A stretch of DNA of 64,000 bases from Bosea sp. BIWAKO-01 (GTDB lineage Bacteria > Pseudomonadota > Alphaproteobacteria > Rhizobiales > Beijerinckiaceae), in assembly GCF_001748145.1 (NCBI RefSeq), contig NZ_BCQA01000001.1:2568501-2632500 (forward strand), in the 5' to 3' direction. The notes under the pieces are model-generated. The model was given only the letters and a program-made list of their open reading frames with translations, ran no database searches and was not told the origin of the DNA. Below, piece after piece: positions 46,261 through 54,425 of the stretch; positions within the stretch are counted from its first letter, which is position 1; each line of letters begins with the position of its first letter. A program made the position numbers and the translations under genes.

Positions 46261-47628
46261 TCAGCCGAAGGCGACGTCGAAGATCAGCTTGATGTTCAGG
46301 GCGATGATGATCGCTGCGATGACGAACGCGCTCGCCGTCAGCCAGCGCGGCGAGACCAGTTCGCCCATCTTCTTGCGCGACGCGGTGAACATGACGAGTG
46401 GCACGATGGCGAAGGGCAGCTGAAAGCTCAGGATCACCTGCGAGAGGATGAGCAGCTTGCCGGTCTGCGCCTCGCCATAGACGATCGTCACGACGATGGC
46501 GGGGATGATGGCGACCAGGCGCGTGACCAGGCGGCGCAGCCATGCCGGCAGCTTGATGTCGATGAAGCCTTCCATGACGATCTGTCCCGCCATGGTGGCG
46601 GTCACCGTCGAGTTCAGGCCGCAGCAGAGCAGCGCGATGGCGAAAAGCGATGGGGCGATCGAGGCGCCGAGCAGCGGGGCGAGCAGTTCATGCGCGCGCC
46701 CGAGTTCGGAGACGGTGTTCTGACCTGTCTTGTAGAAGGTCGCGGCGGCGAGGATCAGGATCGCTGCGTTGATGGTCAGTGCGAACATCAAGGCGACGGT
46801 CGAATCCAGCGTCGCGTATTTCAGCGCATCGCGCTTCTCCGGCAGGCTGCCGCCATAGGCGCGGGTCTGCACGATGCCGGAATGCAGATAGAGGTTATGC
46901 GGCATCACCGTCGCGCCGATGATGCCGAGCGCGAGGTAGAGCATATTGGGATTGGTGACGATGTCGGTCGTCGGCGCAAAGCCGCGAATGACCTGCCCCC
47001 AATCCGGGTCTGCGAGCGCGATCTGGACTGCGAAACAGACGGCGATGACGCCCAGCAGCGTGATGATGAAGGCTTCGATCCAGCGAAAACCCTTGGTCTG
47101 CAGCCAGAGGATGACGAAGACATCGAGCGCGGTGATCAGTACGCCGATTTCGAGGGGAATTCCGAAGAGCAGATTGAGGCCGATTGCCGTGCCGATGACC
47201 TCGGCGAGGTCGGTCGCGCAGATCGCCAGTTCCGCAAAGATCCAGAGCGGCCAGGAGACCCAGCGCGGATAGGCATCACGGCAGGCCTGCGCAAGGTCCC
47301 TGCCTGTCGCGATCGCCAGCCGGGCGCAAAGCGACTGCAGGATGATCGCCATGATGTTGGAGACAAGTGCGACAACCAGCAGCGCGTATCCGAATTGCGC
47401 GCCGCCCGCGAGCGAGGTCGCCCAGTTGCCAGGGTCCATGTAGCCGACGGCCACCAGATAACCCGGCCCGAGGAATGTCAGGAACTTGCGCCAGGGAGTG
47501 GCCTTCGCCGAAACCGGGATCGATCGAAAGACGTCCAGTAGCGAGGGATCTCCGCGCGGCCGTTGCCATCCGGCGGGGCGCGACGCGCCCGCGACATTCT
47601 TCGACGTGCTCACGACATCGATCGTCAT
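46261..47628 (-). CDS. mntH: Nramp-family Mn2+/divalent metal transporter
   Basis: A 455-residue proton-coupled metal transporter with eleven predicted helices. The metal-binding D-P-G-N in [15 protein letters not shown] (helix 1) and the M-P-H in [14 protein letters not shown] (helix 6) are present. The start ATG 47628 follows two TGCAA-N5-TTGCA operators (47643-47657 and 47698-47712), matching Mur control of manganese uptake in rhizobia. Convergent with tspO. Confidence 0.95.
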   Translation of the reverse strand: MTIDVVSTSKNVAGASRPAGWQRPRGDPSLLDVFRSIPVSAKATPWRKFLTFLGPGYLVAVGYMDPGNWATSLAGGAQFGYALLVVALVSNIMAIILQSLCARLAIATGRDLAQACRDAYPRWVSWPLWIFAELAICATDLAEVIGTAIGLNLLFGIPLEIGVLITALDVFVILWLQTKGFRWIEAFIITLLGVIAVCFAVQIALADPDWGQVIRGFAPTTDIVTNPNMLYLALGIIGATVMPHNLYLHSGIVQTRAYGGSLPEKRDALKYATLDSTVALMFALTINAAILILAAATFYKTGQNTVSELGRAHELLAPLLGASIAPSLFAIALLCCGLNSTVTATMAGQIVMEGFIDIKLPAWLRRLVTRLVAIIPAIVVTIVYGEAQTGKLLILSQVILSFQLPFAIVPLVMFTASRKKMGELVSPRWLTASAFVIAAIIIALNIKLIFDVAFG

Positions 47629-47642
47629 GCTCGACCTCGACC

Positions 47643-47657
47643 TGCAATTCATTTGCA
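47643..47657 (-). promoter_or_regulatory. Mur-like operator, proximal copy
   Basis: TGCAA-TTCAT-TTGCA, an inverted repeat with five-base spacer, 15 bases upstream of the mntH ATG. The pattern resembles the manganese uptake regulator (Mur, Fur family) boxes of alphaproteobacteria. A second copy lies 55 bases further upstream. Confidence 0.65.
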
Positions 47658-47697
47658 AGAGCAGGATGACAGGTCGAGCAAAACCCGTCAATGCAGC

Positions 47698-47712
47698 TGC
47701 AACTCGGTTGCA
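47698..47712 (-). promoter_or_regulatory. Mur-like operator, distal copy
   Basis: TGCAA-CTCGG-TTGCA, the same half-sites and spacing as the proximal copy. The two centres are 55 bases apart, close to five helical turns, consistent with cooperative binding on one face of the DNA. Confidence 0.65.
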
Positions 47713-47811
47713 ATAAATGCCGCGACGAAAGTCTGCAGCTGTCGCCAAAGGTCGGCATTCGCCGGCCTGACGAATCGTCCGGAGAGCGTGATGCCGGTAT
47801 AACCGCGATGT

Positions 47812-48186
47812 TCAGCCGATCGAGCGTTCGATCACGCGCATGACGGTGGCGCGCAATTCAGCGATGGTGAACGGTTTCGTCATCACTTCCGAGACGATCG
47901 CTTCCAGGCTCTTGGCGCGCTCACGCTGCTCGGCATAGCCGGTCATCAGCATGATGGGCAGGTCCGGAAACTCCTGCTTGGCGGCGAGCGCGAGCGCGAT
48001 CCCGTCCATCAGCGGCATGCGGATATCGGTGAGCAGGAGGTCGAAACGCCCCCTTTCGGCCATGAGAATCTCCAACGCTTCGGCGCCGTCGCCCGCCATC
48101 ATGCAGACATGTCCGTCAAGCGTGAGACCGCGCGCCACCAGGGCGCGCAGGCTTTCCTCATCGTCGACGACCAGAATACGTGACAT
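47812..48186 (-). CDS. cpdR: Response regulator CpdR-like (single receiver domain)
   Basis: A 124-residue stand-alone receiver domain. Phosphoacceptor Asp in LLLTDIRMPLMDG, acidic pocket VVDDEESL at the start, T-G-Y and K-P-F in LMTGYAEQ and MTKPFTIAEL. Sequence and length match CpdR, which in its unphosphorylated form directs ClpXP to degrade CtrA and other cell-cycle factors in alphaproteobacteria. It lies three bases after the stop of hpt and is co-transcribed with it. Confidence 0.88.
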   Translation of the reverse strand: MSRILVVDDEESLRALVARGLTLDGHVCMMAGDGAEALEILMAERGRFDLLLTDIRMPLMDGIALALAAKQEFPDLPIMLMTGYAEQRERAKSLEAIVSEVMTKPFTIAELRATVMRVIERSIG

Positions 48187-48189
48187 CGT

Positions 48190-48750
48190 TCAGATACCCG
48201 GAAGGCCGGCCTGATCGGCAGTCTCGATGACGCCGACATAGGGCAGCTGCCGATAGGAATGTGCGACATCCATGCCGTACCCGACAACGAAGTAGTCGGG
48301 ACAGTCGAAGCCGACATAATCGGCCTGGATGTTGACGGCGCGCTTGGCCGGCTTTTCCAGAAGCACTGCTGTGGAGACGCGCGATGCGCCACGGGCGGCC
48401 AGCAGGTCCTTGGCGAAGGCGAGCGTTCGGCCGGATTCGAGGATGTCGTCGACCAGCAGCACCTGACGGCCACGAACGTCGCTCTGCACGTCGCGCAGGA
48501 TTTCGACCTGCCCGGAGGAAATGGTCGCAGCGCGATAGCTCGAGAGATGGACGAATTCGACCTGCGGCGTCATGCCGGCGCGATGCATCGCCCGGATGAG
48601 GTCGGCGACGAACATGAAACTGCCTTTGAGCACTGCGACGACCAGCAGGTCGGGCGGGTAGGCGGCAGCGATCTCGCGTGCCATTTCCTCGTTCCGCTTG
48701 GCGATCGCGGCCTCTTCGTAGAGCACCCGGATGCGTAGGGGCTGAGTCAT
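48190..48750 (-). CDS. hpt: Hypoxanthine phosphoribosyltransferase
   Basis: A 186-residue purine salvage enzyme converting hypoxanthine (and usually guanine) plus PRPP to IMP/GMP. The PRPP loop is VLLVDDILESGRTL; the pyrophosphate loop is VVAVLKGSFMFVADL; the base-binding end is FDCPDYFVVGYGMD. Start ATG 48750 (MTQPLRIRVLYEE) with AAGGA about 12 bases upstream; the frame is open to 48831. cpdR follows in the same unit. Confidence 0.95.
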   Translation of the reverse strand: MTQPLRIRVLYEEAAIAKRNEEMAREIAAAYPPDLLVVAVLKGSFMFVADLIRAMHRAGMTPQVEFVHLSSYRAATISSGQVEILRDVQSDVRGRQVLLVDDILESGRTLAFAKDLLAARGASRVSTAVLLEKPAKRAVNIQADYVGFDCPDYFVVGYGMDVAHSYRQLPYVGVIETADQAGLPGI

Positions 48751-48903
48751 CGTCGTCAGTGTCCTTTCGGGTCTCGCCGGCTGCCGGCCGCCCGTTTGGC
48801 GCAGCAAGCTGCGCAGTCTGGTTCCAATCACAGGTTTATACGATCGCTTGCAGCGGGATAGTGCGGCGAGGTGAAGGCGCGGGCAACCTCGACCGTTGCC
48901 TGA

Positions 48904-49701
48904 TCAGTGTGCGCTGGCGATCCCGGCCGATTTGGCGGTGGTAAAGCGCACCAACACGGATTGCCCGGCCTCCGGGGGGGCCGCGAGCCGGGCTCGGAAG
49001 CGGATGAGCTCGGAGGGTTCCAGGGTCGGGCGCGGCGGCTCCGTTGCCCAGGTATAGAGGGTCTGGCCGGCCGAATCGCGCACGGCGACCTCGATCTGCG
49101 GCACTTTGGCGACGGCCTTGGTGATGTTGGTGACATCGCCCTCGACCACCAGGAAGCGGCCTTGTGCGTCTTGCACGACCCCGCTCTCGATGCCCGTCAG
49201 GCTGAGGCCACGCACGTTCACCGGCAGGCCGATCTTCTCGAAGACGACAGCGAGCTGGGGAGCGCCGCGGACCGCCACGTCCCGTTGCCAGACAAGGAGC
49301 CCGAGCACGGCGAGACCGCCAATCGCGAGCGCCGGCGCAGCCATGGCTCGCATTCGGGTGCCCAGCGGTACGGGGGCGGGCTTTCGACCTGTGCGCGCAG
49401 GACGGCGACCGCGCGGCCTTGCTCCAGGGCGGCTTGGCTCATCGCCTTCGGCCAGGGCTGCGCGCTCGGCTGTGAGTGCGGACACCTGTTCCTCGATCTC
49501 GGTTGCGCGGCGCAGCTCTTCGTCGAGCAGCGCGGTCGTTTCCTCGCTGCTCGGCGCATCGGGAAATGTGACCGGCTGGGGCTCCGCCTCGACATGCCAG
49601 CGCGTCTCGCATTTGGCGCAACGCACCTTGCGCCCGGACGGGCCAAGTTTGGCCGCATCGAGTTCATATTGGCTGGAGCAGGACGGGCAGACGATCAGCA
49701 T
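48904..49701 (-). CDS. Zinc-ribbon (MJ0042-type) DUF3426-like membrane protein
   Basis: A 265-residue protein with an N-terminal zinc ribbon: CPSCSSQYELDAAKLGPSGRKVRCAKCETRWHV (C-x2-C ... C-x2-C). A charged region follows, then one membrane helix (about 128-145, AAPALAIGGLAVLGLLVW), and a C-terminal DUF3426-like domain rich in beta strands outside the membrane. Function unknown; such genes are often next to ftsEX in this order. Divergent from ftsE. Confidence 0.88.
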   Translation of the reverse strand: MLIVCPSCSSQYELDAAKLGPSGRKVRCAKCETRWHVEAEPQPVTFPDAPSSEETTALLDEELRRATEIEEQVSALTAERAALAEGDEPSRPGARPRGRRPARTGRKPAPVPLGTRMRAMAAPALAIGGLAVLGLLVWQRDVAVRGAPQLAVVFEKIGLPVNVRGLSLTGIESGVVQDAQGRFLVVEGDVTNITKAVAKVPQIEVAVRDSAGQTLYTWATEPPRPTLEPSELIRFRARLAAPPEAGQSVLVRFTTAKSAGIASAH

Positions 49702-49835
49702 GGCTGGGCGAATGACTCTTTCGCAATGGCACCGGTACGCGCGGCTCAGGTGCCGCTGCAGATTTCTTCCCGGGCGCAGCGCGATTCAAGCTCTCGCGTG
49801 CGGCTCGTGGAGGTCTCGCCCCATTGGAGGGATTT

Positions 49836-49843
49836 ATGGTTAA
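49836..49843 (-). promoter_or_regulatory. CtrA-like half-site between zinc-ribbon gene and ftsE
   Basis: TTAACCAT on the minus strand (plus ATGGTTAA), 135 bases after the zinc-ribbon start and 138 before the ftsE start. It would suit cell-cycle control of ftsEX, but only a half-site is present. Confidence 0.3.
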
Positions 49844-49980
49844 CGCCTCGTGAAGAACCTGTACTGCATGGTTTGAAGATCGGTCGGCTTTCCGCCGGCA
49901 CCGGCTTGCGGTGTAGGATCGCGGTCGAGATTCGCAAGGGATGCCCGCGACTGCCGGGCTTGCTCCGAAGGGACGAGGGC

Positions 49981-50640
49981 TTGGTTCGGTTCGAGAATGT
50001 CGGTCTGCGTTACGGCATGGGCCCCGAGGTGTTGAAGGACATCAACTTCAGCATCGCGCCGCGCTCGTTCCAGTATCTGACCGGCCCGTCCGGCGCCGGC
50101 AAGACGACCCTGATCCGGCTCGTGCTGATGGCTCTGAAGCCGACGCGCGGGCTGGTGAACCTGTTCGGTCAGGATGTGTCGCGACTGGATGCGACGACGC
50201 TCACGGCCTTCCGCCGCCGCATGGGGGTGGTGTTCCAGGATTTTCGCCTGCTCGATCACCTCACGGTCTACGAGAACGTCGCGCTGCCGCTGCGCGTGCT
50301 CGGCAAGGAAGAGACGAGCTACCGCGCGGAGGTCGTCGAGCTGCTGCGCTGGGTCGGTCTCGGCGAGCGCATGCATGCCGTACCCACCATTCTCTCGGGC
50401 GGCGAGAAGCAGCGCGCCGCGATCGCGCGCGCCTTGATCGGGCGGCCCGAGCTGTTGCTGGCGGACGAGCCCACCGGGAATGTCGACCCGGCGCTCGGCC
50501 GACGATTGCTGCGTCTGTTCATGGAATTGCAGTCGCTCGGGACCGCCGTCGTGATCGCAACGCACGATCTCGCGCTGATGGAGCTCTATGATGCTCCGCG
50601 CCTCGTCATTGCCGACGGGCATCTTCATGTCGACAGCTGA
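49981..50640 (+). CDS. ftsE: Cell division ATPase FtsE
   Basis: A 219-residue ABC ATPase that with FtsX links the divisome to peptidoglycan hydrolase activation. TTG 49981 gives the family start VRFENVGLRYGMGPEVLKDI and has GGGACGAGG upstream. Walker A GPSGAGKTT, Q-loop VVFQDFRLLDHLTVYENVALPL (the QDF-LL hallmark of FtsE), signature LSGGEKQR, Walker B LLLADEPTGNVD. It overlaps ftsX by 14 bases. Confidence 0.94.
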   Translation: MVRFENVGLRYGMGPEVLKDINFSIAPRSFQYLTGPSGAGKTTLIRLVLMALKPTRGLVNLFGQDVSRLDATTLTAFRRRMGVVFQDFRLLDHLTVYENVALPLRVLGKEETSYRAEVVELLRWVGLGERMHAVPTILSGGEKQRAAIARALIGRPELLLADEPTGNVDPALGRRLLRLFMELQSLGTAVVIATHDLALMELYDAPRLVIADGHLHVDS

Positions 50641-51586
50641 CTTCGAGCAGGATGGGGAACCGCGTGAACGCGCGCTCCCGCTCAATCTCCGACGGGACCA
50701 GCCGCTGGTCCCGGTTGATTCGGCTGCCGGCCGGGCGCTGGTCGCGGTGATCGCGATCCTGACCTTTCTCGCGGCCCTCAGTGCCGGCGCGGCGCTACTT
50801 GCCGCGCACGCCTCGGAGCAGTGGCGCGGTGCCGTCGCCAATGAGATGACGATCCAGATCCGGCCGGACACGCGTCGCAACATCGAGAGCGACGTCGCGC
50901 GCGCGGTCGAAATGGCACGTGCCGTGGCCGGCGTCGACGAGGTGCGCGCCGTACCGAAGGCGGAATCGGACAAGCTGCTCGAGCCCTGGCTGGGCGCGGG
51001 GCTCGATCTCGTCGAACTGCCGGTGCCGAGGCTGATCGTGTTGAAGCTGCGCAGCGGCAATTCGGCAGAAATCGCGGCTTTCAAGGAAACGCTGCGGCGC
51101 GACATCCCGACAGCGAGCCTGGACGATCACCGCCTCTGGCTGCGCCGCCTCTCGACCATGGCCAACACCATCATCCTTGCCGGTGTCGTCGTCGTGCTGC
51201 TGGTCCTGACCGCCGCGGCGCTGGCCGTGGCCTTTGCGACTCGCGGAGCGATGGCCGGCAGCCGCGACAGCGTCGAGGTCTTGCATCTTGTCGGAGCTGA
51301 TGATGACTTCATCGCGCGGGAATTCCAGGCGCGGTTCGTCAGGCTCGGGCTCAAGGGGGGGGCGGCTGGAGGGCTTGCTGCAATCGTGGCCATCGCCATT
51401 CTGGGTTGGCTCGCTTCCAGCTGGAGCTCGTCGCCGGGGTCAGAGCAGATTCAGGCCATGTTCGGTGCTTTCGAGATCGGCTGGTCGGGTTATGCCGCTG
51501 TGCTTCTGGTGGCGATGGTGGTGGCGGCGATATCCGGTCTCGTTTCGCGGTTTACCGTGCGCCATTATTTGCGGGTGCTGGGGTAG
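50627..51586 (+). CDS. ftsX: Cell division protein FtsX
   Basis: A 319-residue FtsX-type permease-like protein with four membrane helices: about residues 47-67, 190-212, 245-265 and 287-305. A periplasmic loop follows helix 1 and carries the hydrolase-activating domain. ATG 50627 (MSTADFEQDG) overlaps the ftsE stop; ATG 50588 is a less likely upstream start. With FtsE it controls septal peptidoglycan hydrolysis rather than transporting a solute. Confidence 0.92.
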   Translation: MSTADFEQDGEPRERALPLNLRRDQPLVPVDSAAGRALVAVIAILTFLAALSAGAALLAAHASEQWRGAVANEMTIQIRPDTRRNIESDVARAVEMARAVAGVDEVRAVPKAESDKLLEPWLGAGLDLVELPVPRLIVLKLRSGNSAEIAAFKETLRRDIPTASLDDHRLWLRRLSTMANTIILAGVVVVLLVLTAAALAVAFATRGAMAGSRDSVEVLHLVGADDDFIAREFQARFVRLGLKGGAAGGLAAIVAIAILGWLASSWSSSPGSEQIQAMFGAFEIGWSGYAAVLLVAMVVAAISGLVSRFTVRHYLRVLG

Positions 51587-51721
51587 TGAAGTCTTAATCT
51601 CTGGGGCGGAGGACGACTTTTCACGTCGCCCTTATGCCCGATTGCCGGTTTAGCCTGGCAAGACATGGTGATGATGGGAATCAGACACGGACAGCTGCCG
51701 GTGAGGGGTGGGGGCAACGCA

Positions 51722-52468
51722 ATGTCGCCGACCGCGACGAGCAGGAGGAGCTCCGCAGGAGTCTGGGCATGGCGCCTGACCCTGGCCGTTGCTGCCCTGC
51801 TCGCGATCGCGCTCGCCTGCGGTTATGCCGGTTTCATTGCCAGGATCGAACAGCGCGAGCCGACGGTCGCGCCGCGTACGGATGCGATCGTCGTCGTGAC
51901 CGGAGGGGCCCAGCGCGTCGGCGATGCCATCGGCCTGCTCGGGGCCGAGCGTGGGTCTCGCCTGCTGATCAGCGGTGTCAACGAGCGCACCGGCCGCGAG
52001 GAACTTGCAAAGCTCAACCCCTCCGCGCGCGAGCTGCTCGGCTGCTGCGTCGATCTCGACTATCGCGCCCGCAACACCATCGGCAATGCCATCGAGGCAC
52101 GTCGCTGGGTCCGCCGTCACGACTTCAAGTCGCTGCTGCTGGTGACCTCCAATTATCATATGCCGCGGGCGCTGGCCGAGTTCAGCCATGCCATGCCAGG
52201 CGTTCGCGTCGTGCCGCATCCGGTGGTGACCGAGCATATCGATGCATCGAGCTGGTGGAACGAATGGCGCGTCGCCAAGGTGCTCGTCCCGGAATATGTG
52301 AAATACCTGGTGGCGCGGCTGCGCAGCATGCTGGAGGACGATCCGGAAACGTCGCGCCTGTCGGTGATCATCGGCGGGCGAAAGCCGGTCTCATCCAAGC
52401 CTGCCAGCGTGCTCGGCCCCGAGAACGAAAAGCGCACGCGCCTGGGGGCGGAAGAGCGCGGCGCTTGA
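51722..52468 (+). CDS. YdcF family (DUF218) membrane-anchored protein
   Basis: A 248-residue SanA/YdcF-like protein. One N-terminal membrane helix (LTLAVAALLAIALACGYAGFI) then the DUF218 domain: TDAIVVVTGGAQRVGDAIGLL, RARNTIGNAIEARRW and LLVTSNYHMPRALAEF. The family is linked to envelope integrity and vancomycin/detergent tolerance. ATG 51722 is chosen for the GGGGTGGGGG stretch before it; ATG 51665 would add 19 residues. It lies between ftsX and a PlsC-like acyltransferase in one orientation, likely an envelope operon. Confidence 0.9.
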   Translation: MSPTATSRRSSAGVWAWRLTLAVAALLAIALACGYAGFIARIEQREPTVAPRTDAIVVVTGGAQRVGDAIGLLGAERGSRLLISGVNERTGREELAKLNPSARELLGCCVDLDYRARNTIGNAIEARRWVRRHDFKSLLLVTSNYHMPRALAEFSHAMPGVRVVPHPVVTEHIDASSWWNEWRVAKVLVPEYVKYLVARLRSMLEDDPETSRLSVIIGGRKPVSSKPASVLGPENEKRTRLGAEERGA

Positions 52469-52499
52469 CGTCGGCGAGCCGGCGCGCTCTTTGCGCGCC

Positions 52500-53255
52500 A
52501 TGCTCGTCCTGCGCTCGCTCCTTTTCAACGTCCTGTTCTATCTGAACCTGATCCTGTGGCTGATCTTCGCGGCGTTGCCCGCGCTTGTCCTGCCGCGGCG
52601 CTACATGCTGTGGGTCGCCCTGTCCTGGGCGCGCAGTGCGTTGTGGCTCATGCGGGTCACGGCTGGAACCCGCTACGAGATTACCGGTCTCGAGAATATT
52701 CCGCAGGGCGGCATGATGGTGGCCGCGAAACACCAGTCGTTCTGGGAGACGTTCGCGCTCGTCACCATCTTCCAGGACCCGGTCTTCATCTTGAAACGCG
52801 AATTGACCTGGATCCCGTTCTTCGGCTGGTGCCTGTGGAAGATGCGCATGATCCCGGTCAATCGTGGCGCGCGGGCACGGGCGCTTTCGCATGTGACCCG
52901 CCGCGCCAAGGTCGAGCTCGGCCAGAACGGCCGCCAGCTCCTGATCTTCCCGGAAGGAACGCGCCGTCCGGCAGGGGCGCCGCCGGCTTACAAGTTCGGA
53001 GTCGCGCATCTCTATGCCGAGCTCGGCGTGCCCTGTGTGCCGGTCGCGCTCAATTCGGGGCTCTACTGGCCGCGCCGCAAATTCTTGCGCCGGCCCGGAA
53101 CGATTCGCGTCGAGATCCTGCCGCCTATCCTGCCCGGCATGTCGAAGGAAGCCTTCCAGGCACAGCTGCAGGATCGCATCGAGACTGCGAGCGACAGGCT
53201 ACTTGCGACGGGGCGCGGCGAACTCGCCAGGATCGGGCAGGACCCCCTCGCTTAG
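52500..53255 (+). CDS. plsC: 1-acyl-sn-glycerol-3-phosphate acyltransferase (PlsC-like)
   Basis: A 251-residue membrane acyltransferase. N-terminal hydrophobic helix, then the H-x4-D-like motif as K-H-Q-S-F-W-E (Glu in place of Asp, common in this alphaproteobacterial group), RELTWIPFFGWCLWKM, and FPEGTRRPAGAPPAYKFG (acyl acceptor/phosphate site). It would acylate lysophosphatidate to phosphatidate in phospholipid synthesis. TTG 52491 is an alternative start. Confidence 0.9.
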   Translation: MLVLRSLLFNVLFYLNLILWLIFAALPALVLPRRYMLWVALSWARSALWLMRVTAGTRYEITGLENIPQGGMMVAAKHQSFWETFALVTIFQDPVFILKRELTWIPFFGWCLWKMRMIPVNRGARARALSHVTRRAKVELGQNGRQLLIFPEGTRRPAGAPPAYKFGVAHLYAELGVPCVPVALNSGLYWPRRKFLRRPGTIRVEILPPILPGMSKEAFQAQLQDRIETASDRLLATGRGELARIGQDPLA

Positions 53256-53316
53256 ACGAGCCCCGGCGACGCATTCGGCCCGCAAGGTGGGTCATGCTTG
53301 ACAGGCGGTCAAATCT

Positions 53317-53331
53317 GTTCTCTTTTTGTTC
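53317..53331 (+). promoter_or_regulatory. LexA (SOS) box
   Basis: GTTC-TCTTTTT-GTTC, exactly the alphaproteobacterial LexA operator GTTC-N7-GTTC, 18 bases before the ATG at 53350. TTGACA at 53298-53303 is a good -35 box, placing the operator over the -10 region. Confidence 0.7.
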
Positions 53332-53332
53332 G

Positions 53333-53347
53333 GAACAAAGGAGGAAC
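53333..53347 (-). promoter_or_regulatory. Second, inverted GTTC-N7-GTTC site
   Basis: GAAC-AAAGGAG-GAAC, the same direct repeat read on the minus strand, one base after the first box. Its spacer contains the AAAGGAG Shine-Dalgarno sequence, so the match may be partly coincidental. Confidence 0.4.
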
Positions 53348-53349
53348 AA

Positions 53350-53736
53350 ATGGCTGTTCTCGCCCTTAAGCTGGACGAATGGAGCGCCAAACCCGGTGCA
53401 GACGCGCGCGAAATGCCGCTGCGCAGCGCCGCGGGATTGGGCGAACGGCGCTTCACGGCCTGGCGTGGCCGATCAGGGCGGCGCTATGTCGCCTCGGTCT
53501 TTTCGGTCACCGACGATCACGCGCTCGGCTTCAGCGATGCCGTGCTGCTCGCGGTATCCGAGGACCGGCAGATCATCGCGGCGCGCGAGAGCGGTCCCTT
53601 CGGGATTGAGGCTGCGCTGACGCGCTGGCGCCGGTCGGTCGTGCTTGCCGGGGCGAGCGAGATCCATATCCATCTGCTCGCGGAGGACGGCTTGAGTCGT
53701 CGGGCTGCATTGCTCGACCTGATGCCGCAGGTGTGA
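53350..53736 (+). CDS. Hypothetical protein, putatively SOS-regulated
   Basis: A 128-residue soluble protein beginning MAVLALKLDEWSAKPG. It contains LGERRFTAWRGRSGRRYVASVF, DALGFSDAVLLAVSEDRQ-like strands and a C-terminal helix after WRRSVVLAGASEIHIHLL. No domain is recognised. AAAGGAGG precedes the ATG, and two LexA-like boxes lie directly upstream, which suggests DNA-damage induction. It is convergent with chaC (3 bases between stops). Confidence 0.8.
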   Translation: MAVLALKLDEWSAKPGADAREMPLRSAAGLGERRFTAWRGRSGRRYVASVFSVTDDHALGFSDAVLLAVSEDRQIIAARESGPFGIEAALTRWRRSVVLAGASEIHIHLLAEDGLSRRAALLDLMPQV

Positions 53737-53739
53737 GGC

Positions 53740-54303
53740 TCAGAGCGACGGGCGCGGCTCGGGCAGACCTGGCGCCAGCACATGGGCGAGATGGCTCAGG
53801 ACCGGGTCGAAGATGCCCATCTTGCGCAGGTGATCATGCGTCCGCAGGACATAGTCGGGGTTCTCTCCGGAGCTTCCGCGGCCCTGGCGCACCAGTTTGA
53901 GCAATTCCTCGGCCGGCAGGCGGCCGGCATATTGCAGGTGTTTGCGGTCGGCCACATAGACCAGCGCCCGGATACGGCGGCCATCCTCGAGCCTGACGGG
54001 CAGATGGCGTTCGAGATAGACGGAGGTCGCCTGCTCGCGCTCGCGCAGATAGGCGATGGTCTCGACGGCATGGGCGGGCGCCACCCTGAAGGCGAGCCCT
54101 CGGCAAATGCCGCCACGATCGAGCCCAAGCACGAGCCCCGGCCGTTCGGGGGTGCCGCGATGGACATGCGAGAAGACGCAGAGCGAGCGGTGATAGCCGT
54201 TGAGCCGGGCCGCTACGCTTTCCTCGAAGGTGAAGCCGGGGCGCCAGATCAACGAACCGTAGCCGAAGACCCAGAGATCGTCAGAAGCTGCATTCGCTGT
54301 CAT
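53740..54303 (-). CDS. chaC: ChaC-type gamma-glutamylcyclotransferase
   Basis: A 187-residue glutathione-specific gamma-glutamylcyclotransferase, which breaks glutathione into 5-oxoproline and Cys-Gly. It begins with the family motif WVFGYGSLIWRPGFTFEE and has HRGTPERPGLVLGLDRGG, CRGLAFRV and the catalytic-glutamate region YLREREQATSVYLER. C-terminal YVLRTHDHLRKMGI is standard. Divergent from the DUF2125 gene. Confidence 0.93.
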   Translation of the reverse strand: MTANAASDDLWVFGYGSLIWRPGFTFEESVAARLNGYHRSLCVFSHVHRGTPERPGLVLGLDRGGICRGLAFRVAPAHAVETIAYLREREQATSVYLERHLPVRLEDGRRIRALVYVADRKHLQYAGRLPAEELLKLVRQGRGSSGENPDYVLRTHDHLRKMGIFDPVLSHLAHVLAPGLPEPRPSL

Positions 54304-54425
54304 CGTTATCCCACAGTTTCGCCGTCAGAAGCTGCTTGACGAAGGAAGCGTTCGAATCGGCCGAGAGAATGGCGGGTCTGGCGCTTCCTGCGACCGGGAG
54401 CTAACAATCCGGCCGCTTTCGCGCA

